This document shows, in pieces, positions 28,770-38,665 of a stretch of DNA of 64,000 nucleotides. The notes beneath the pieces are model-generated. The model was not told where the DNA came from and searched no databases. It saw nothing but the letters and a program-made list of their open reading frames with translations. Source of the stretch: Argopecten irradians (Eukaryota; Mollusca; Bivalvia; Pectinida; Pectinidae). The first letter of the stretch is position 1; every line of letters begins with the position of its first letter. A program made the position numbers and the translations under genes. The stretch covers positions 10,163,340-10,227,339 of the forward strand of contig NC_091142.1 of NCBI RefSeq assembly GCF_041381155.1, read 5' to 3'.

Positions 28770-29075
28770 GAAATCCATCCTCGATACTCCAGAGGTCAGT
28801 TACGATCATTTACGATCTCTACACCCCTGGACTATCTCATAGTAAAACTGGAGGCAACAGAATAGAACAGACAACTTAATGTACATTAAAAGAGCCGTAT
28901 AACGGTACAATGTGGTTAGTTGTGTTACTTTGAAGTAGGGCGTCGCTCTGTCTCTGTAGTCTTCAAAGGAAATCTTTGAAGGCCTGTGATTGGTTCAGAT
29001 GTTTTCCGATGAGCAGCTGCCTTCGGTTTTACTATGGGATGTAGGAATCGTAAGTGATCGGAACCCCTGTATGTT
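28770..29075. mobile_element. CATCCTCGATACTCC palindromic element, copy 1
   Basis: Starts CCATCCTCGATACTCCAG, then TACGATCTCTACACCCCTGG; ends with a decayed inverted form (GTAAGTGATCGGAACCCC). The interior AAAAGAGCCGTATAACGGTACAATGTGG and TGATTGGTTCAGATGTTTT is shared with 57417-57737. Confidence 0.75.
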
Positions 29076-29148
29076 TGGGTTGCAATTGAGTCAAGTAGTT
29101 CAAATTACGTACATTTTGTAATTTGAGGTTACACTGCGCCGTTTTATT

Positions 29149-30256
29149 CACAGGGACCTGGCACGATTTTTTTGAAACTAACAGTATACATATATATAAT
29201 ATAGTATCAAGGGTATGAACTCGGCAGTCTAGAAAAACTGACCTATTTTTTTTAAACCGTGATTATTTTAATAAATGGATTCTATACAACATTGACAGAT
29301 ATCTTACATTAAAGAGAAATAATTTATATTTCCGTTGAGTGCTTGATGAATAAAATTGACCAAGTATTGACGAAGTTATGGCTTGATGAATCGGGAAATT
29401 TACGAAAAAATTGCTAGGTAGACATTTCCCTGTCCGGTCAAAATGTCGTCTCGGCTCTAATGGGTACCTCAAAACCAAGCCAAAATCACAAAATCTATGC
29501 TTGCGGTGGTAAACAGTACCCATAACTGTATTCATCCACAATCTCCTTTGGAGGTGTTATGACCCGTACTTTGTAAAAACTCCATTTAAACATCGTGTAG
29601 CGTCTGTTACTTTAACCGTCACCCCACCGCCATGTTCATTTTTGTCTTTTCGGAACGCTTCTCGAGTTTACCAACAAGCACAACACTACATAATTTGCAT
29701 AATGTAGTCACGATATGTTAAGTCGTTGGAGCGTTTCCCGAGAGAAAAAAAATGAACATGGCGGTGACGGTTAAAGTAAGTGAGCTACACAATGTTTAAA
29801 TGTATTTCTACAAAGTACGGGTCATGACACCTCCAAAGGAGATTGTGGATGAATCCAGTTATGGGTACTGTTTAACCACAACAAGGCGTAGATTTTTTGA
29901 TTTTGGCTTGGTTTTTTGAGGTACCCATTAGAGCCGAGACGAGTCGGACATTTCGACCGGACAGGGAAATGTCTACCTAGCATATTTTACGTAAATTTTT
30001 TCCGATTCATCAAGCCATAATTTCGTCAATACTTGGCCAATTTTGTTCATCAAGCACTCAATGGAAAGTTAAATGATAAAATTATTTCTCTTTAATGTAA
30101 GATATCCGTCAATGTTGTATATAACCAATTTATTAAAGTAGCTCACGGTTTTAAAAAAAATAGGTCTGTTTTTTTCGACCGCCGAGTTCATACCCTTGAT
30201 ACTATAATATATATATGTATACTATTGGTTAAAAATTTTCGTGCCAGGTCCCTGTG
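29149..30256. mobile_element. 1.1-kb foldback element with ~500-bp arms
   Basis: The left end CACAGGGACCTGGCACGATTTTTT is mirrored by AAAAATTTTCGTGCCAGGTCCCTGTG at the right end. The arms stay complementary to about 29640 and 29745, e.g. TTTGGAGGTGTTATGACCCG against CGGGTCATGACACCTCCAAA. The unique centre is only about 100 bp. It is non-coding. Pieces of the same family: 26816-26870, 60930-60997, 61335-61540 and 63890-64000. Confidence 0.9.
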
Positions 30257-30322
30257 GTTTTATTGAAACACGCGCAGCTGGTGTTAAATCTAGGGTTTCA
30301 CGTGAACTCGCCCATAGTGATT

Positions 30323-30395
30323 AGGCCAAAAAATATAGATCTATGTCTGTTTAGGGTTACATTGGCATACAAAAATAGGGGTCGGTAGGTCGGCT
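30323..30395 (+). mobile_element. GTCTGTTTAGGGTTAC-type element, truncated copy
   Basis: It contains only one terminal part (GGCCAAAAAATATAG, ATGTCTGTTTAGGGTTACATTGG and GGTCGGTAGGTCGG). Confidence 0.65.
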
Positions 30396-31240
30396 ACCAC
30401 GTGTAACATTGAAGTGAATTTACGTTACTGAAAACATCGGATTTTTTTCTTCTTTTTTTCATCATAGACAAATTTTGCATTATTTTAGGACAGCTGATAA
30501 TCACTCAAGTCAACGTTGCCATTTGATCTATGAAGACATGAGCACTAGCGCTGTTTATTTTAATTTGTGTTATCGGGCTCGTATCTAGTGTGTACAAAAC
30601 GCGTGGCGAATCCGGGCAGAATCCGGGCGTACACATTGCAATGTCATACCTTTAGTATGTCCCGTATCTAAAAGGGAGCGTCAAAATGATTATGACTATT
30701 TCTTTTTACACTTCCGGTAACGCGCGTTGTGGTTCATGATCAGAAGAAACGTCTGCTCAAACCTGTGAAATTTGCTTTATTAGAAGAGTTATATCGGGAT
30801 ACTTGAATCGGTACACCAGGTATTATCGATTAACTCAGTTTTTTTTCTATCATGTCAAATAAATGACATGACGTTTGAATTTTATCACAATGCTCAACAA
30901 CTTTCTGTTCTAGCAGATTTAAGTTTAGGATATAACGTTAAAAGTCATTTCGTCACAAAATACATGTTAATGTAATCCAATAATATTGCTTATCATAGAC
31001 AGTTAGCAGTTAGACACGGCGTTATGATCAAACGTATCTCGTCAGGCTATACCTCTAACATTGTTAAAGTAATATTGCATATGTTGTGCTTATTGCATAT
31101 GTTGTGCTCTGTGGGCGAAATGACTATTTCACGAAACTGATTCTGACAACTCTTGAAAACTCTTTCGTCCCTGCAAGTAGACTCTAGTAAATTATTGACT
31201 GCATTCGACTGGCAACTCTCGTGTATGTGTTATTTATAGT

Positions 31241-31855
31241 AAGACAAAAAAATGTTTGTTTAGGGTAGCGTTGACAAAAAAAAGTGTTGGTCGATCGGGA
31301 GAATTTTTTAAAAAATTTTATGGGTTTTTTTTGTGTCTTTCACTCTAAAATGATGGCAGTAACTCCGTAAGCGGAGTCTGAGATAGAAATCAGTGTTTTT
31401 CCTGGGCATTTTGGGAAATTGCCACCTGGTGAAAATTGGGAAATTTTGTGCGATAAAAGTATGAAATGAAAAATTTTAATGGTGTTTATGGAAATTTTGG
31501 AAAAGGTAGAAATAAACAATTATCCTTCTCTAAAAATCAAGTGTAAGAATGTATACTAAAATACCACGTTCAGACTTGGGATTTCCAGAATTTTTTTGTT
31601 TCGTCACACAAAATAGGCGTCATCTCACTGATTTGGGAAATTTAGACATAAATTTGGGAAAAAATAACAAGAAATACAATTGGGAATGGGGCCTTATTTC
31701 GGCCCCGAATATATAGGCAGGAAAAACACTGGAAATCCAGACTTAATGATTGATTTTTTTTTCGCAGAAAAGTGGGACAAAATTTAAAGTCGGGGGTAAA
31801 AAATTATGCTCGGTGGGGTAACCCTAAACAGACATTTTTATTTTTTTTTGCCTAC
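31241..31855. mobile_element. GTCTGTTTAGGGTTAC-type element, interrupted copy
   Basis: Ends AGACAAAAAAATGTTTGTTTAGGG and ACCCTAAACAGACATTTTTA...TTGCCTA. It is split at 31390/31732 by another element. Removing 31391-31731 and one GAAAT restores the block order seen at 47250-47477 (GTCTGAGATCGAAATCCCGAC). Confidence 0.85.
31391..31731. mobile_element. 341-bp hAT-like element nested in another element, GAAAT target duplication
   Basis: Starts CAGTGTTTTTCCTGGGC and ends GGCAGGAAAAACACTG, flanked by GAAAT on both sides (31386-31390 and 31732-31736). Subterminal GGGAATGGGGCC...GGCCCCGAATATATA matches the 1074-bp copy at 10877-11950. Confidence 0.88.
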
Positions 31856-31904
31856 ATTGTAATGTCAAACTCTCTGTCAGTCGAATGCTTTTCTCTCGAG
31901 AATA

Positions 31905-32129
31905 ATGTACTCCAACAACATTAGAGGTATAACACAACACGACACTTTTGATCATTATGTTGTGTCTAACGATGTCGATATTACCCTGGAGATTCATTAT
32001 CTTTCAGGAGAGGCGGTAGAATTGCAATTTCAGGGGGAACTTATCTATATGCTTTATAATGTAATTAAGCCTAAATCAGGCGGTACCACAGCCAGGTACA
32101 TCCGTCAAAAAGTACCAGGTACCCCCTAA
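31905..32129 (+). other. Unassigned 74-codon open frame in transposon field
   Basis: Open from ATG 31905 to TAA. The residues look protein-like rather than repeat-like (DVDITLEIHYLSGEAVELQF is a plausible beta-strand segment), in contrast to neighbouring AT-rich frames. No intron signals or partner exons are seen. It could be a fragment of an old mobile-element gene; I do not recognise the family. Confidence 0.3.
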
Positions 32130-32179
32130 TATTGAAACCCCTGATTGCCCAGCAGAAGTTTCTCAATATCGACGTCTAA

Positions 32180-32445
32180 TATTACTTGGTTAGAGAGTAT
32201 GACTGTTTTCGTTTATATGGTTTGACCGGTGGGACCTCTAGTTGTTTGTAAACTTATGAATTAAAGACGGATCTGATGATTATATAATATTTCAAAGGAA
32301 TCTTGACAAAACTCTCATAACTATTAAGCTTTCTTATAGCGAAAACTGCAGGTCAGTCAGAATTTATACAGGAAATAATAACTTTAAAAAATGACGGAAC
32401 AGGTTGTGCCAAATAAATGAAAATAGTTATCCTCATTCTGCCATT
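32180..32445 (+). repeat. Dispersed repeat with GGTCCGTC modules, copy 2
   Basis: Plus-strand counterpart of 26465-26735: GGTTTGACCGGTGGGACC, AATTAAAGACGGATCTG, AAACTGCAGGTCAGTC, CCAAATAAATGAAAATAG. Confidence 0.65.
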
Positions 32446-32609
32446 TCAAACTCTGATCAAACTCTCCAAATGCGATGGGTTTTGAAAACGATTTTCACCT
32501 TCCGTATAAAATCTAATTTTAGCATACTCGAGTAGGAACCCTGCACATTCGACTGCTCCAGTAATAATTCTGTCGACTAGGGGAAGTATCATGTAGCTGA
32601 TTCTTTTTC

Positions 32610-32930
32610 ATTTCAATTTATTTCTAAGGGGGAAACTATTGGTTAGCCAATTCTTTCCACTCTCTCAATTTATTTCTAGAGGGGGGGGGGGGACTTTCAG
32701 TTAGCCAGATTCTTCCCCCTAGAAATAAATTGAGAGTGAGGTAGGATCAACTACCCAACAGTTACCCCCCTTCAAATAAATTCAAAGGGGGGGAAAGAAT
32801 AGAATAATCAATAGTTTCCCCCCTAGAAATAAGTCGAGAGGAAAGAAAGATTGGCTAGCCAATAGTCCCCCCTAGAAATGGGAGGGTGGGGGAAGAATCA
32901 GCTAGCCCTTTTTCCCTGGAAAATTTTCAG
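32610..32930. repeat. Alternating-orientation array of CCCCCTAGAAATAAATTGAG modules
   Basis: A ~50-65-bp module (CCCCCTAGAAATAAATTGAGAG linked to TTGGCTAGCCAAT-like sequence) occurs about six times, switching strand from unit to unit. TTGGCTAGCCAA is itself palindromic. G and C homopolymer runs separate the units. Confidence 0.7.
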
Positions 32931-33852
32931 TAGGGGGGAAGGATTGGCTGTTACACCAGTATGGTGTCGTACCATTTCATTCTTAACATTATCCAACCCT
33001 ACTGCTAAAGGGATGCTGTGATCAAGAGATCCTCTTTCGAAACAGTGATCTGTATTATTGAATTTTAATCTGATATTATATTCAGACATCATTAGAATCT
33101 TGCATAAATGAGTCAATATTATTGTGTTGTATTGATGACTGGCAATAAGTGATTAAACCGGTAACTATTAGATGACCCTCAACTGATCTGATAATCGATT
33201 AAAAATTTATTGTGATTTCAGCAATTTTCCAATAAAAACACAAATTACAGTGTGAATGCCTCCATACCTTTCTCCATTACAATACATATTTTTCACCATT
33301 TATAGTAAAAAAAACTTGTCAGAAAAACCTTCAATGTTCTCTTCACTGCTTACAAAGAAGACAAAAGTAGGCATAGATAAATAGGCAATTTGACTACAAA
33401 ATTGAACCAATCATTTTTTTCGATTACCAGATCGGATAGGTCATCCAATTTGGACCGATGATTGACTGTTAATTATACAGCACTGCCATATTCCTATTGT
33501 GATTTCCTGACCCAATATTATCATTATAAAATAAGTAGCTATGTACAACAATGTATTCTACTTTAATTTGTGTCTAAATCAAATGCAACTTTAGTATGGT
33601 TTGAGGTCCAATCACTGTAGAATCATTTTTTTTTCCGTTTTTTTTTTCCAGATAAACCTGAGCATCGACAGTTGTGACATAGAGATGGATTTCAACTTGC
33701 ATCCCGACATGGAAAAATGTAATGTGTGAGACTGAAGATTGAACGACTATTGAATATTGAACATGGGGTGAAATTCTGAGATCGAAACAAACATGTACAG
33801 ATATGAAATGTGACGTTATTAAGATTGAACATGGAGTGGAGTAAGAACCTAC

Positions 33853-34346
33853 ATGTATAGAACATGTGACAAATGTAAACGCTCTTTCAAAGATGTATCT
33901 GGTTATAATGGACATGGCTGTGCAGATGGTAAGATAAAGTCCCAAACACATTGTCAGAATGGACATGATCATTCATACTCTCTCAAGTCAAATCCCAAAG
34001 ACTTAGTCACACTAGATATGACCATACCTACTCTCTTTTAGAGACTGATGGATACTGGACTATCATTGTTCATGATCATAGTTATTTCAGACGGGGAACC
34101 CAAACGGTGAGGTGGGACAGATTGACGAGGAATTCAAGAGTGTTCACGCTGGAGGATTGTTTGTAAGCTTCACTCAAGTAAACAGGAAGACCATTCGACA
34201 GAAAGGAGAATCGACTGGTTACAATGTTAACAAAAGTCATTCAAATGGAACCAACAAGGGTGACATTAGAAGTGATGTGATCACATTAAATTTTACAAAA
34301 GGACATCATAAAGGTGACATGAAAATAACTTTAATGTTGAAAAATT
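33853..34346 (+). pseudogene. Broken duplicate of the zinc-finger gene's 5' end
   Basis: Two open pieces, 33853-34041 and 34112-34348, match the first ~180 codons of the downstream gene at high identity: TCDKCKRSFKDVSG, QTHCQNGHDHSYSLKS, then GESTGYNVNKSHSN and GHHKGDMK. Between them the frame shifts and a TAG arises where the intact gene reads SLETDG. The copy lies about 610 bp upstream in the same orientation, so it is a direct tandem duplication. It could be transcribed as leader sequence, but it cannot encode the full N-terminus. Confidence 0.8.
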
Positions 34347-34443
34347 AGATGAAGAATTGGTAAGGAAGAAAATCCAGCCAATGCTGTGAAATTTAAGCCT
34401 TCATTAAAAATGAAAACTTATGAAAACATAAAGTATAAAGAGT

Positions 34444-37400
34444 ATGAAGTTGAATTCTGAGTACGAACCAAAAATGTATACATGTGACAAATGTAAACGC
34501 TCCTTTAAGGATTTGTCAGCCTTTGTTAGACATGGTTGTGCAGACGTAAAGCCAAACTCCCAAACACACTGTCAGAATGGACACGATCATTCATATTCTC
34601 TCAAGTCTGATCAATTGATGTCCCAAACGCACTGGCACAGTGAATATGATCTTTCACACTCTCTAGAGACTGATGGACTGAACGTCCATTTATTAGCTAT
34701 TATTCATGATCATAGCTATGGCCAACGGGACCCAAATGGGGATGATCATGAGGACATAAAGAGTGATCACGATGGAGGATTGTTTGCGGGCTCCACTCAA
34801 GTAAAAATGGTTACTATCCAACAGAAAGGAGAATCGACTGGTTACAATGTTGACAAACATCATTCAAATCCTACGTGGAAATTTGGCCAATCAGACATTT
34901 CACAAACAACAGGGAAAACTGACAAGGGTGATTTCAATGGTGATGTGATGGCATTGAATTCTACAAATGGACATCATAAAGGTGACAGAAAAAATAATAA
35001 TACTGTTGAGAAATTAGAGGAATTTGATAATGAAAAAAACACTGCCAATGCAGCATATATAAAGAGGAAACAGTCCAAGACAGCGAAAGATGGAAAAGGA
35101 TATGAATGTTCCATTCTCAAGTTGAATGAAGATGTAACAGTGGCTCATTATAGATTTAATGAAAAAGAAAAGACAAAAATGTGGAAGTGTTTTGAATGTG
35201 GTCGGATGTTTTTCTTTAAAAAGAACCTTTTGAAACATTACACAGCTCACGAAGTGAAGTATCCCAATTGCGATGACTCAAATAGAAATGGTTTTCTTGT
35301 CGAGTCTAGTGACACATTGATGTCAAAGGAAAATGCTTTGACATGTACAGAGAGAGACGACTTATCTGTGTCAAAAGGAAAAAGAGAAGAGTCCGTGCGG
35401 TCAAATAAAAATATTTGTAAAGTCTGTGGATGTACGTTTCGGTCGTGGGAAGCGTTTGAAAATCATATGCTGAGTGATCACCCAGAGGAGAAGGCATACA
35501 TGTGTGATGTTTGTGGAAGGAAATTTAATGATAAACATTTGTACAGAAAACACCGACGAACACATCAAGAAAAGCCTCATCTGTGTGATGTCTGCGGCAA
35601 AACGTATCGATATTCGGGTGAACTGAACTTTCACAAAAAGTTACACACAGTAGGGAAAGAATTTAAATGCAAGGTTTGTGGTAAAGCGTTTTTAGGGGAT
35701 CATCAACTGAGATCACACTCCGGAATACACTCCACTGAAAGTCCCTACCAGTGTGGCTTGTGTGGAAAAAAATTTAAACTAAAGTGTTCTTTAAAATCGC
35801 ATACACACAGGATACATAAAGCAGGAAAATACAAGTGTACAGTGTGTGATTACAGCAGTAAAATTAAATATTTACTGGCATTACATTACAGAATACATAC
35901 AGGAGAGAAGCTGTACAACTGTGATATCTGTAATAAGGCCTTCACAAAGAAGGCTTATTTGCGTAAACACCGCAAAATACATATGAAAGAGAAGCTATTG
36001 AATAGAGATACTTGCGGTGATGAGTTTGGTAAGGCACATGACACAGGGGCACAACAATGTGACAAAGAAAACACACCCACCTCTGTTTTCAGTGAAGGTA
36101 GGAAACAACAGACGTCTACAGGTAACATGTTAAGTACTTTAAAAGAACACAAGATAAAGATTAGTGACATATCAAATACTACAAGTGAACAACAGGCCCC
36201 TGTGTTAGAAACCGATCAGAAACAACAGGCTCCTGTGTTAGAAAAAGATCAGAAACAACAGGGTCCTGTGTTAGAAAAAGATCAGAAACAACAGGCTCCT
36301 GTGTTAGGAAATGATCAGAAACAACAGCCTCCTGTGTTAGGAAATGATCAGAAACAACAGCCTCCTGTGTTTGGAAATGATCAGAAACAACAGCCTCCTG
36401 TGTTAGAAAAAGATCAGAAACAACAGGCTCCTGTGTTAGGAAATGATCAGACACAACAGGCTCCTGTGTTAGAAAAAGATCAGAAACAACAGGCCCATGT
36501 GTTAGGAAATGATCAGACACAACAGGCTCCTGTGTTAGGAAATTATCAGAGACAACAAGCTCCTGATAGTGAACAACAGAAGCCTATAATGAGCAGTTCA
36601 AGCAAAGATTTGAAACACTTCTTGGCAGCAGCCAAACCAAAGCGGTATAAATGTCAAATACATCACTTCAGTGAGAGGGTAAAGGTTGCACAGTACATAT
36701 TGGAAGGTGCACAAAAACAGAATGCACTGAGATGTTGCTTATGTGGCCGGATATTTTTCACAGAAAGCCTCCTAAATAGCCACCTTGAAGAGCATCAGGA
36801 GGAGATGCAAGAGGTACAAACAGCCATGAACTTCCATACCGATACTTTGACTGAAAAAGATGCAGCACGTATTTCTACATCTAACAATGAAACAGAAGTA
36901 CTAGTATCGGCAAATGCCTTGAGCTATGACGGATTTGATACAGAAACGAGGAAAGCATGTGGATTTGGCGACGGATATGGTGACAAATTCTGTGATGCAA
37001 ACTACCAACAAAATCCTTTGTTCTCTTGTAGTGTGTGTGGGTATAGGCTATTGACAGAGACAGCACTTGAAATCCACATGAGAAAGCACAATTGCGAACT
37101 TACCACTGCTGGAAAGACAACATACATATGTTATATTTGTGGAAAAAATATGAAACACAGTGTCACATTTACTAGACACCTACAAATGCATAGGGGAGAG
37201 AAACCACACAAGTGTCGGTTCTGTGGCAAGGCATTTGTTGAGAAGGGATCTTGTGAGAGACATATCCGGATACATTTGGGAGTAAAGCCCTGTCTTTGTG
37301 ATGTCTGCGGCAAATCGTTTCGAACTTCTGCTGAACTGAACTTACACAAAAAGTTACATACGGTAGGGAAAACATTTAAATGCATTTTTTGTGATAAGAA

Positions 37401-37788
37401 GTTTTTATCGAATCCTGAGCTGAAAGCACATGTCGTAAGACACTCGAAGGAAACGCCCTACCAATGTGGTGTGTGTGGGAAAGAATTTAAATTGAAGATT
37501 TATCTGAAATTACACATGAGAATACACGCTGAGGTGAAGCCATATCAGTGCACAGATTGTGATTACCGTGGTGTAAGTAAACATGCACTGAACTTGCATA
37601 TCAGAATGCACACAGGAGTGAGACCTTACAAGTGTGATTTCTGTGGTAAAGCCTTCACACGGAATGCTGCTTTAAAGAAACATGTTAGAACACATTCAGG
37701 ACAGAAAATTGTTATGAAAAGTGATATTTGTGGTAATGAGTCTGGGAATATCATTAACTTTAATGAACCTACAGACTTTTTAATGTGA
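34444..37788 (+). CDS. C2H2 zinc-finger protein, 1114 residues, single coding exon
   Basis: A complete frame from ATG 34444 to TGA 37786-37788. An N-terminal CDKCKRSFKD...HGC finger is of CCHC type. A first block of eight C2H2 fingers (residues ~245-515, e.g. YMCDVCGRKFNDKHLYRKH, YNCDICNKAFTKKAYLRKH) is followed by an 11-residue repeat linker (~582-713) and a second block of nine fingers (~760-1085, e.g. HKCRFCGKAFVEKGSCERH, YKCDFCGKAFTRNAALKKH). TGEKPY-type linkers are present in several places. The two blocks match finger by finger, so the gene arose partly by internal duplication. The protein is probably nuclear and DNA-binding; its target is unknown. There is no KRAB, BTB or SCAN domain. 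A plausible 3' splice acceptor at 33651 could precede a leader exon. The poly(A) signal is at 38108. Confidence 0.93.
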   Translation: MKLNSEYEPKMYTCDKCKRSFKDLSAFVRHGCADVKPNSQTHCQNGHDHSYSLKSDQLMSQTHWHSEYDLSHSLETDGLNVHLLAIIHDHSYGQRDPNGDDHEDIKSDHDGGLFAGSTQVKMVTIQQKGESTGYNVDKHHSNPTWKFGQSDISQTTGKTDKGDFNGDVMALNSTNGHHKGDRKNNNTVEKLEEFDNEKNTANAAYIKRKQSKTAKDGKGYECSILKLNEDVTVAHYRFNEKEKTKMWKCFECGRMFFFKKNLLKHYTAHEVKYPNCDDSNRNGFLVESSDTLMSKENALTCTERDDLSVSKGKREESVRSNKNICKVCGCTFRSWEAFENHMLSDHPEEKAYMCDVCGRKFNDKHLYRKHRRTHQEKPHLCDVCGKTYRYSGELNFHKKLHTVGKEFKCKVCGKAFLGDHQLRSHSGIHSTESPYQCGLCGKKFKLKCSLKSHTHRIHKAGKYKCTVCDYSSKIKYLLALHYRIHTGEKLYNCDICNKAFTKKAYLRKHRKIHMKEKLLNRDTCGDEFGKAHDTGAQQCDKENTPTSVFSEGRKQQTSTGNMLSTLKEHKIKISDISNTTSEQQAPVLETDQKQQAPVLEKDQKQQGPVLEKDQKQQAPVLGNDQKQQPPVLGNDQKQQPPVFGNDQKQQPPVLEKDQKQQAPVLGNDQTQQAPVLEKDQKQQAHVLGNDQTQQAPVLGNYQRQQAPDSEQQKPIMSSSSKDLKHFLAAAKPKRYKCQIHHFSERVKVAQYILEGAQKQNALRCCLCGRIFFTESLLNSHLEEHQEEMQEVQTAMNFHTDTLTEKDAARISTSNNETEVLVSANALSYDGFDTETRKACGFGDGYGDKFCDANYQQNPLFSCSVCGYRLLTETALEIHMRKHNCELTTAGKTTYICYICGKNMKHSVTFTRHLQMHRGEKPHKCRFCGKAFVEKGSCERHIRIHLGVKPCLCDVCGKSFRTSAELNLHKKLHTVGKTFKCIFCDKKFLSNPELKAHVVRHSKETPYQCGVCGKEFKLKIYLKLHMRIHAEVKPYQCTDCDYRGVSKHALNLHIRMHTGVRPYKCDFCGKAFTRNAALKKHVRTHSGQKIVMKSDICGNESGNIINFNEPTDFLM
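36187..36582 (+). repeat. 33-bp coding minisatellite in the zinc-finger gene
   Basis: Twelve units of 33 bp encode KQQAPVLEKDQ and variants (LGNDQ, PPVF, TQQ). Unit length keeps the frame on both strands, which explains the 113-codon antisense frame here. It forms a flexible Gln/Pro-rich linker between the two finger blocks. Confidence 0.95.
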
Positions 37789-38107
37789 AATTCAAAAAAG
37801 TTACTTAGTACGCTTTTGAAAGCAGATATTCTGAGAACACAGATTTAAGGTCATACATAACCTTCTGATACAGATGCAAAAATTGAGATATTTGTGTTAA
37901 TATTGTTTTGCTAGAAACATTTGAAAAACATGCCTGTGCATTACCCGGTATATACGGGTATGCACTATACCAACATAAATATGGTAGTAGATGAATCCTA
38001 TTAAAAACACTATCATTTTGGTTAACTAGATCTATAAGCTGTGCCTCACAGGAGTCATACAAAATCAGTTACGTTGTGTCAAAGAAATGCAAAATGTTTA
38101 CTTCATA

Positions 38108-38113
38108 AATAAA
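38108..38113 (+). terminator. Likely poly(A) signal of the zinc-finger gene
   Basis: AATAAA is 320 bp after the stop codon and just before the transposon stack that begins at 38127. Confidence 0.5.
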
Positions 38114-38247
38114 AAATGTTTGTTTTATATGGTCACGGTGACCTATTGCGATAACCTTTAGTCTGTCATCGACCCTCTTCCGTTAACGTTTTCTTGAGAA
38201 CATGATGAAATAGTACTGAGCTAATTGGAACTTTGTATGCAACTTAA

Positions 38248-38604
38248 AGATGCTCCACCGCCAACAGAGCATAAATGATTTTCATCATTTGAACAATAAT
38301 TGGTGTTTAATCGTGTATATGTATGCCTAATCAACATAAAAAATAACATAAAATAATTTATTTCGCCTTTGGTGCCTGCGCAATCATTACTTCATTCTAT
38401 ATGAGATATAGTGCCAAGGAATTTTTTTCGGGATGCAATTTATTATTTTTTCTATTATTAACTTGAAGTAAAATTAGAAGCTCAAATTTTTCAATGGTGG
38501 TAATGGTGTAAAGTAAGTAACTTTTGTAACTGAAGAAAACTATTAACTCGTCTGCTCCTTTTTTTGATAGTGAAAAAATACCATTTGTCAGCGGTGGAGC
38601 ATCT
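38248..38604 (+). mobile_element. AGATGCTCC MITE, full copy with TTAA flanks
   Basis: AGATGCTCCACCGCCAACAG to GGTGGAGCATCT, with TTAA at 38244-38247 and 38605-38608. Confidence 0.9.
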
Positions 38605-38665
38605 TTAAGAACGATAACATTTTGATTTTGAGAAAATTTGAAAACTGAATATTTTTGACTGTCAT

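Noticed and set aside
36179..36520. 113-codon antisense frame with FLTQEPVVSD repeats
   Set aside because: Shadow of the 33-bp coding minisatellite of the zinc-finger gene.
34444..37788. Alternative reading of the fingers as two separate genes
   Set aside because: The frame is unbroken through the 11-residue repeats and no stop, start or splice signal separates the halves.
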